From assembly GCF_015101885.1 (NCBI RefSeq), contig NZ_CP062941.1, positions 372,001 to 436,000 of the forward strand: a stretch of DNA of 64,000 nt. Direction: 5' to 3'. Below, one piece after another: positions 59,569 to 64,000 of this stretch (the first letter of the stretch is position 1; each line of letters begins with the position of its first letter). The stretch comes from Massilia litorea (GTDB lineage: Bacteria; Pseudomonadota; Gammaproteobacteria; Burkholderiales; Burkholderiaceae_D). The notes under the pieces are model-generated. The model worked only from the letters and a program-made list of their open reading frames with translations, was not told where the DNA came from and ran no database searches. A program made the translations under genes and the position numbers.

Positions 59569-60612
59569 GGGCAACTGGCCCTTCGCACGCAAGCGCTCGA
59601 TGGCGTGGACGATCGTCGCTTCGGTCTCCACCGCTTCGGTGAAGCCGGCGCGGCGGATCTTGCCCATGTCCGACACCATGTCGAATTCGGTGTTGAACAC
59701 GAAGTCGCCGAACCACCAGCCGACCAGTTTCTCGAAGGGTGGCGTGCGCAGGCCGTGCTGCCGCACCAGCCGCTCCCAGGCGTCGGCCTTGAGCGGCATC
59801 TGCTGCGCCAGCGACAAGGGTTGCGGCGGCCCGACTTCCATGTCGAAGGCTGCAGCCACGTGGCGCCAGACGCGCTCCCAGCGAAACGGCTCGTTCACCA
59901 GGTTGAAAGCCTCGCCGCGCGCCGCCGGGTCGAGCGCGGCCCAGACGCTGGCGCGCGCCATCCAGTCGGCATCCGTGGTCTGGGCCAGCACGCCGGAATA
60001 CACTTTCCGGGTGCCCGGAAAGCGCAGCGGTACGCCGGCTTGCCGGCTCAGCGCGGCGAACACGCCCATCACCATCACGATGTTCATCGGGTTGCCGGCG
60101 ATGTCGCCGACCACGACGTCCGGGCGCAGGATCGACCACTCGAACTCGCCGGCGGCACTGCGCTCGCGCAGCAGGTCTTCCTGGGCATAATAAAAATTCG
60201 GGGTCAGGTGGCGCGGATCGTCCTCATAGAACGGGGCCTGGGTTGCACCCAGGTGCACGCCGTAGACCTTTGCGCCCTGGTAGTGGACGACGCGCTGTAA
60301 CGGCGCCCCCACGCTTTTCAGGCCGTCGAGCAGGTTGCGCAGCATGCCGCCGTTGATCCGCTCTTCGTCCAGCAGGTCGGTCCCGCCCTTGAGCGCGGCG
60401 TAGAACACGTGGGTGGTGTCGCGCGCGCCTTCCAGGGCCCGCGCGGTAGCCTGCGCGTCGAGCAGGTCGGCCTTGATGGTTTCGACGCCGTCGACAAGGG
60501 TGCGCGGCAAGGCACGGACCTGCCAGTCGGGACGTCCCTGCAGTTCGCGCACGACCGCGTTGCCGATGATGCCGCTGGCGCCGACGACCAGCGCACTGTA
60601 TTTGGTATTCAT
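59566..60612 (-). CDS. PRISE-type SDR oxidoreductase (5-beta-reductase/iridoid-synthase-like)
   Basis: A 348-residue NAD(P)H-dependent enzyme. The coenzyme motif is ALVVGASGIIGNAVV, and the catalytic Tyr is in NFYYAQEDLL, as in the PRISE group where the motif is FYYxxED instead of YxxxK. Such enzymes reduce activated C=C bonds (enones, progesterone-like substrates). GGAGG precedes the ATG at 60612. It is monocistronic, 16 bp after polA. Substrate unknown. Confidence 0.87.
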   Translation of the reverse strand: MNTKYSALVVGASGIIGNAVVRELQGRPDWQVRALPRTLVDGVETIKADLLDAQATARALEGARDTTHVFYAALKGGTDLLDEERINGGMLRNLLDGLKSVGAPLQRVVHYQGAKVYGVHLGATQAPFYEDDPRHLTPNFYYAQEDLLRERSAAGEFEWSILRPDVVVGDIAGNPMNIVMVMGVFAALSRQAGVPLRFPGTRKVYSGVLAQTTDADWMARASVWAALDPAARGEAFNLVNEPFRWERVWRHVAAAFDMEVGPPQPLSLAQQMPLKADAWERLVRQHGLRTPPFEKLVGWWFGDFVFNTEFDMVSDMGKIRRAGFTEAVETEATIVHAIERLRAKGQLP

Positions 60613-60628
60613 CCGTTCCTCCGTTGGC

Positions 60629-63364
60629 TTAGTGCGCCGCTTCCCAGTTCGCGCCCACGCCGGTCTCGGCCACCAGCGGCACCTTCAGTTCGGCGACACC
60701 CGCCATCAGCTCCGGCAGCTTCGTTTTGACCAGTTCCAGCTCGGCTTCCGGCACTTCCAGCACCAGTTCGTCGTGCACCTGCATGACCATGCGCGTGGCG
60801 AGTTTTTCGGATTCCAGCCAGCCCTGCACCGCGATCATCGCCAGCTTGATCAGGTCGGCGGCCGTGCCCTGCATCGGCGCGTTGATCGCCGCCCGTTCGG
60901 CGCCGGCGCGGCGCGGGCCGTTCGGGGAGTTGATCTCGGGGAGCCACAGGCGGCGGCCGAACACGGTCTCGACATAGCCCTTCGCCTTGGCCGCCAGGCG
61001 CGTCTCGTCCATGTACTGCTTCACGCCGGCGAAGCGGGCAAAGTAGCGGTCGATGTAGTTGGCGGCGGCGCCGCGCTCGATCTGCAGGTTCTGGGCCAGG
61101 CCGAAGGCGCTCATGCCGTAGATCAGGCCAAAGTTGATGACCTTGGCGTAGCGGCGCTGCTCGGAATCGACTTCGTCCGGGGCGACGCCGAAGATCTCTG
61201 CGGCGGTCGCGCGGTGGATGTCGACGCCTTCGGCAAACGCCTTCAGCATCGCTTCGTCGCCCGAGATGTGGGCCATGATGCGCAGCTCGATCTGCGAGTA
61301 GTCGGCCGAGACGATCACGCTGCCCGGCGGCGCAACAAAAGCTTCGCGGATGCGGCGGCCTTCTCCGGTGCGTACCGGGATGTTCTGCAGGTTCGGATCG
61401 TTGGAGGCCAGGCGGCCCGTGATGGCAACTGCCTGCGCGTAGTTGGTGTGCACGCGGCCGGTGCTCTGATTGACCATCTTCGGCAGCTTGTCGGTATAGG
61501 TCGATTTCAGCTTCGACAGGCTGCGGTGCTCGAGCAGGACCTTCGGCAATGGAAAATCCTCGGCCAGCTTTTGCAGCACCTCTTCGTCGGTCGAGGGCGC
61601 GCCGGTGGCGGTCTTCTTGATGACCGGCAGGCCGAGCTTCACGAAGAAGATCTCGCCGATCTGTTTCGGCGAGCCGAGGTTGAACGGGCCGCCGGCCATC
61701 TCGTAGGCCTTGGCTTCGAGTTCAACCAGGCGCGCGCCCAGTTCGCGCGATTGCGCTTCCAGTTTCGCGGCGTCGATCAGCACGCCGTTACGCTCGATCT
61801 TCTGCAGCACGATCTGGGTCGGCAGCTCGATGTTCCTGTAGATGAAGCTCAGGCCCGCATCCTTTTCCACGTGCGGCAGCATGGTCTGGTGCAGGCGCAG
61901 CGTGATGTCGGAATCCTCGGCCGCGTACTCGGTCGCGCGATTCAGTTCGACCTGGTCGAAACAGATCATGTTGGCGCCCTTGCCGCAGACGTCGACGAAA
62001 GGAATCGTCGTGTAGCCGAGGTGGCGCATCGCCATCGTGTCCATGTCGTGCGGCTTGTGCGACTCGAACACGTAGGACTGCAGCAGCGTATCGTGGACGA
62101 TGCCCTTTAAGGTCACCCCATGGTTGTTAAAAATGTGCATGTCGTACTTCAGGTTCTGGCCCAGCTTCGGCTTGTCCGGGTTTTCCAGCCAGCCGCGCAT
62201 GCGTTCCAGCACCTCTTCGCGCGGCAGCTGTTCCGGCACGCCGGCATAGCGGTGCGCCACCGGGATATAGGCGCCCTTGCCCGCTTCGACGGACAAGGAG
62301 ATGCCGACCATCTGCGCCGTCATCGGGTCGAGCGAAGTCGTTTCGGTATCGACCGAAGTCAGCTCGGCCGCATCGGCCAGCGCCAGCCATTTATCGAGCT
62401 GCTCCCAGGTCGTCACCAGTTCGTATTCGCCCTTGATGATCGGCATGCCGGGCAGCGTGTCCTGTGCGCCTTCCGGCGAATTGAGGACCGGGCCGCCGGT
62501 CGGCGTTTGCGACAGTTCGCGCAGCATGGTTTTAAAGCCGTAGCGATTGAAAAAGTCGCGCAGCGCATCGGTGTCTTCCGGGCGCGCCACTAAACTTTCC
62601 TCGATCGAGATCACGTGGCCCATCAGGTCGCAGTCGGTTTTTACCGTGATCAGCTGGCGTCCCTGCGGCAGCCATTCCAATGCCGAGCGCAGGTTTTCGC
62701 CGACGGCGCCGGTAATCGTGTGCGCGTTTTCGATCACGCCGTCGAGCGAGCCGTGCAAGGCAAGCCATTTCAGGGCCGTCTTCGGGCCGCACTTGTTCAC
62801 GCCCGGCACGTTGTCGACGGTGTCGCCGATCAGGGTCAGGTAGTCGATGATGCGGTTCGGCGGCACGCCGAATTTCGTCAACACGCCGGCTTCGTCGAGC
62901 TTTTCGTTGCTCATCGTATTGATGAGCGTGACCTTGTCGTTGACCAGCTGTGCCAGGTCCTTGTCGCCGGTCGAGACGATGGTGTGCATGCCCTTCGCCG
63001 CGGCCTGCACGGCCAGGGTGCCGATCACGTCGTCCGCCTCCACTCCTTCCACCATCAGGATCGGCCAGCCCATGTGGCGCACGACTTCGTGGATCGGCTC
63101 GATCTGCTTGGAGAGGTCGGGCGGCATCGAGGCGCGGGTCGCCTTGTACTCTGGGTACATATCGTCGCGGAAGGTTTTACCTTTCGCATCGAAGACGCAG
63201 GCAATGTAGGCGGCCGGATAGTCGGCGCGCAGGCGGCGCAGCATGTTGACCATGCCGTGCATGGCGCCGGTCGGGTGGCCGTCCGGGCCGCGCAGGTCGG
63301 GCAAGGCGTGGAAGGCGCGGTACAAATAGCTGGAACCGTCGACGAGCAGCAGGGTATTTTGCAT
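60629..63364 (-). CDS. polA: DNA polymerase I
   Basis: A 911-residue polymerase. The N-terminal 5'-3' exonuclease (about 1-290) begins MQNTLLLVDGSSYLYRAFHA. The 3'-5' proofreading domain keeps its acidic residues in SVDTETTSLDP. The polymerase domain has IVSADYSQIELRIMAHISGD (motif A), KVINFGLIYGMSAFGLAQN (motif B) and MQVHDELVLEVPE (motif C). All three domains look intact. The ATG at 63364 starts at the conserved N-terminus; an in-frame start further upstream adds unrelated residues. It fills Okazaki-fragment and repair gaps. Confidence 0.98.
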   Translation of the reverse strand: MQNTLLLVDGSSYLYRAFHALPDLRGPDGHPTGAMHGMVNMLRRLRADYPAAYIACVFDAKGKTFRDDMYPEYKATRASMPPDLSKQIEPIHEVVRHMGWPILMVEGVEADDVIGTLAVQAAAKGMHTIVSTGDKDLAQLVNDKVTLINTMSNEKLDEAGVLTKFGVPPNRIIDYLTLIGDTVDNVPGVNKCGPKTALKWLALHGSLDGVIENAHTITGAVGENLRSALEWLPQGRQLITVKTDCDLMGHVISIEESLVARPEDTDALRDFFNRYGFKTMLRELSQTPTGGPVLNSPEGAQDTLPGMPIIKGEYELVTTWEQLDKWLALADAAELTSVDTETTSLDPMTAQMVGISLSVEAGKGAYIPVAHRYAGVPEQLPREEVLERMRGWLENPDKPKLGQNLKYDMHIFNNHGVTLKGIVHDTLLQSYVFESHKPHDMDTMAMRHLGYTTIPFVDVCGKGANMICFDQVELNRATEYAAEDSDITLRLHQTMLPHVEKDAGLSFIYRNIELPTQIVLQKIERNGVLIDAAKLEAQSRELGARLVELEAKAYEMAGGPFNLGSPKQIGEIFFVKLGLPVIKKTATGAPSTDEEVLQKLAEDFPLPKVLLEHRSLSKLKSTYTDKLPKMVNQSTGRVHTNYAQAVAITGRLASNDPNLQNIPVRTGEGRRIREAFVAPPGSVIVSADYSQIELRIMAHISGDEAMLKAFAEGVDIHRATAAEIFGVAPDEVDSEQRRYAKVINFGLIYGMSAFGLAQNLQIERGAAANYIDRYFARFAGVKQYMDETRLAAKAKGYVETVFGRRLWLPEINSPNGPRRAGAERAAINAPMQGTAADLIKLAMIAVQGWLESEKLATRMVMQVHDELVLEVPEAELELVKTKLPELMAGVAELKVPLVAETGVGANWEAAH

Positions 63365-63553
63365 AGGTGTAGGGTGAAGCGGCGAAGAGCCAAAAGTGGG
63401 TCCGCAAGCGGGTGGTACATTATCGCAGAATCGGCATGAAGAAAGCACAACAGGAAGGCTGCGGCTGAGCTCTTATATGGGGTCGCCGGCACACATTTCA
63501 CAGGGAAGGCACTGTGTTTGTTACAATGGTTCAAACGATATTAGGTGACCATC

Positions 63554-64000
63554 ATGCCGCGCACACTTCCCCGCCTGACCCTGTCGATCGCCCTGCTGGC
63601 CTGCGCCGGCACAGTGTACGCACAAACGGCCCAGACCGGACAAACCTCGCCGGCCGCACCTGCTGCGACCAGCGGGCAGCCGCAGACCGAACGCATCGAA
63701 CCGGGCAGCGACGAGCCGGCCACGAAGATCGAACCGCGCCGCGGCACCCGGATCAAGGAAAAGCGCAACAATGGCCAGGTGACCGAAGTCGAAGTCCAGG
63801 CGGGCAAAAGCCACTATACGCTGAAGCCGAACCAGCCCGCCGGCAACGCGGTGCCGGGCGATGCACAGAGCAGCGCCTTCCGCGCACCGCAATGGCAGGT
63901 GATGGAATTCGACCTGAACGGGAAGAAAAAGGCGGCCGATGCCGAGGCTGCTGCTGCCGCTGCGGGAACCACGGCGCCGGCGCCGCCAGGCAGCGTGACC
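63554..64000 (+). CDS. DUF2782-like exported protein (3' cut by window edge)
   Basis: The first 149 codons of a secreted protein. A signal peptide ends at GTVYA, a Thr/Gln/Pro-rich linker follows, then TRIKEKRNNGQVTEVEVQAG and KSHYTLKPNQPAG, which resemble DUF2782. AGGTGA precedes the ATG at 63554. It is divergent from polA; DUF2782 genes next to polA are usual in betaproteobacteria. The Ala-rich stretch at the window end is longer than typical for the family. Confidence 0.75.
   Translation, partial: MPRTLPRLTLSIALLACAGTVYAQTAQTGQTSPAAPAATSGQPQTERIEPGSDEPATKIEPRRGTRIKEKRNNGQVTEVEVQAGKSHYTLKPNQPAGNAVPGDAQSSAFRAPQWQVMEFDLNGKKKAADAEAAAAAAGTTAPAPPGSVT

Noticed and set aside
1..64000. CRISPR array, prophage, tRNA or rRNA genes
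   Set aside because: No regularly spaced repeats, phage structural genes or RNA gene signatures were found on reading either strand.

Overview
The window is about 64 kb of high-GC chromosome. It most likely comes from a betaproteobacterium of the Oxalobacteraceae (Massilia/Telluria group). Supporting signs are two PEP-CTERM surface proteins, three orphan Bug/TctC periplasmic receptors, a Gram-negative porin, five LysR regulators, and a dxs-ispA-xseB block and a polA/DUF2782 pair of betaproteobacterial type. No rRNA, tRNA, CRISPR array or prophage was seen. The only mobile element is one intact IS1595-family insertion sequence.

Layout. 1-1800: the end of a fumarylacetoacetate-hydrolase-family gene and a Bug receptor. 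1797-9690 (minus): an eight-gene, overlapping respiratory cluster. It encodes a PQQ alcohol dehydrogenase with lanthanide-type ligands, a XoxJ-like periplasmic protein, a cytochrome c lipoprotein, a caa3-like oxidase (subunit II-cytochrome c, I, III), a small membrane protein and the assembly factor CtaG. 9866-10741: an ice-binding-like PEP-CTERM protein. 10962-19006: a LysR regulator divergent from a catabolic operon (RraA-type aldolase, 2-hydroxyacid dehydrogenase, MFS carrier, Bug receptor, porin), followed by an MFS_3 exporter. 19013-22796: a Bug receptor divergent from a CitMHS carrier, whose terminator T-tract has been split by the IS. 22810-31115: a hybrid kinase with a MEDS-domain partner, a LysR/DMT pair, a secreted propeller-CARDB protein and a 2OG oxygenase.

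31216-32070: a flocculation-type PEP-CTERM protein behind a near-perfect sigma-54 promoter. 32302-35351: dxs, ispA and xseB, which abut or overlap. 35597-35712: a 116-bp nested inverted-repeat element. 35836-39648: a Rieske oxygenase, two DMT carriers and a mercaptopyruvate sulfurtransferase. 39784-43656: a ZIP transporter without a standard start codon, a dienelactone hydrolase, a DUF4382 lipoprotein and a DUF2807 protein. 43791-47956: tartrate/D-malate dehydrogenase with its LysR regulator, a PhyH-like oxygenase, a VOC protein and a cold-shock protein. 48272-60612: a stand-alone kinase, an OYE/LysR pair, a DJ-1 protein, a MerR-MFS operon with a textbook 19-bp-spacer promoter, small ORFs, a methyltransferase, a truncated gamma-carbonic-anhydrase remnant, a LysR/class II aldolase/MFS unit and a PRISE-type reductase. 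60629-64000: polA and a partial DUF2782-type gene.

How the genes work together. The respiratory cluster looks like a complete route from periplasmic alcohol oxidation (PQQ) through membrane-attached cytochrome c to oxygen. Its subunit I lacks the usual D-channel aspartate and K-channel lysine. Several other units pair a LysR or MerR regulator with uptake and one or two catabolic or efflux genes, which suits a soil or water heterotroph using varied organic acids. All functions are inferred from sequence reading alone; no database search was possible.
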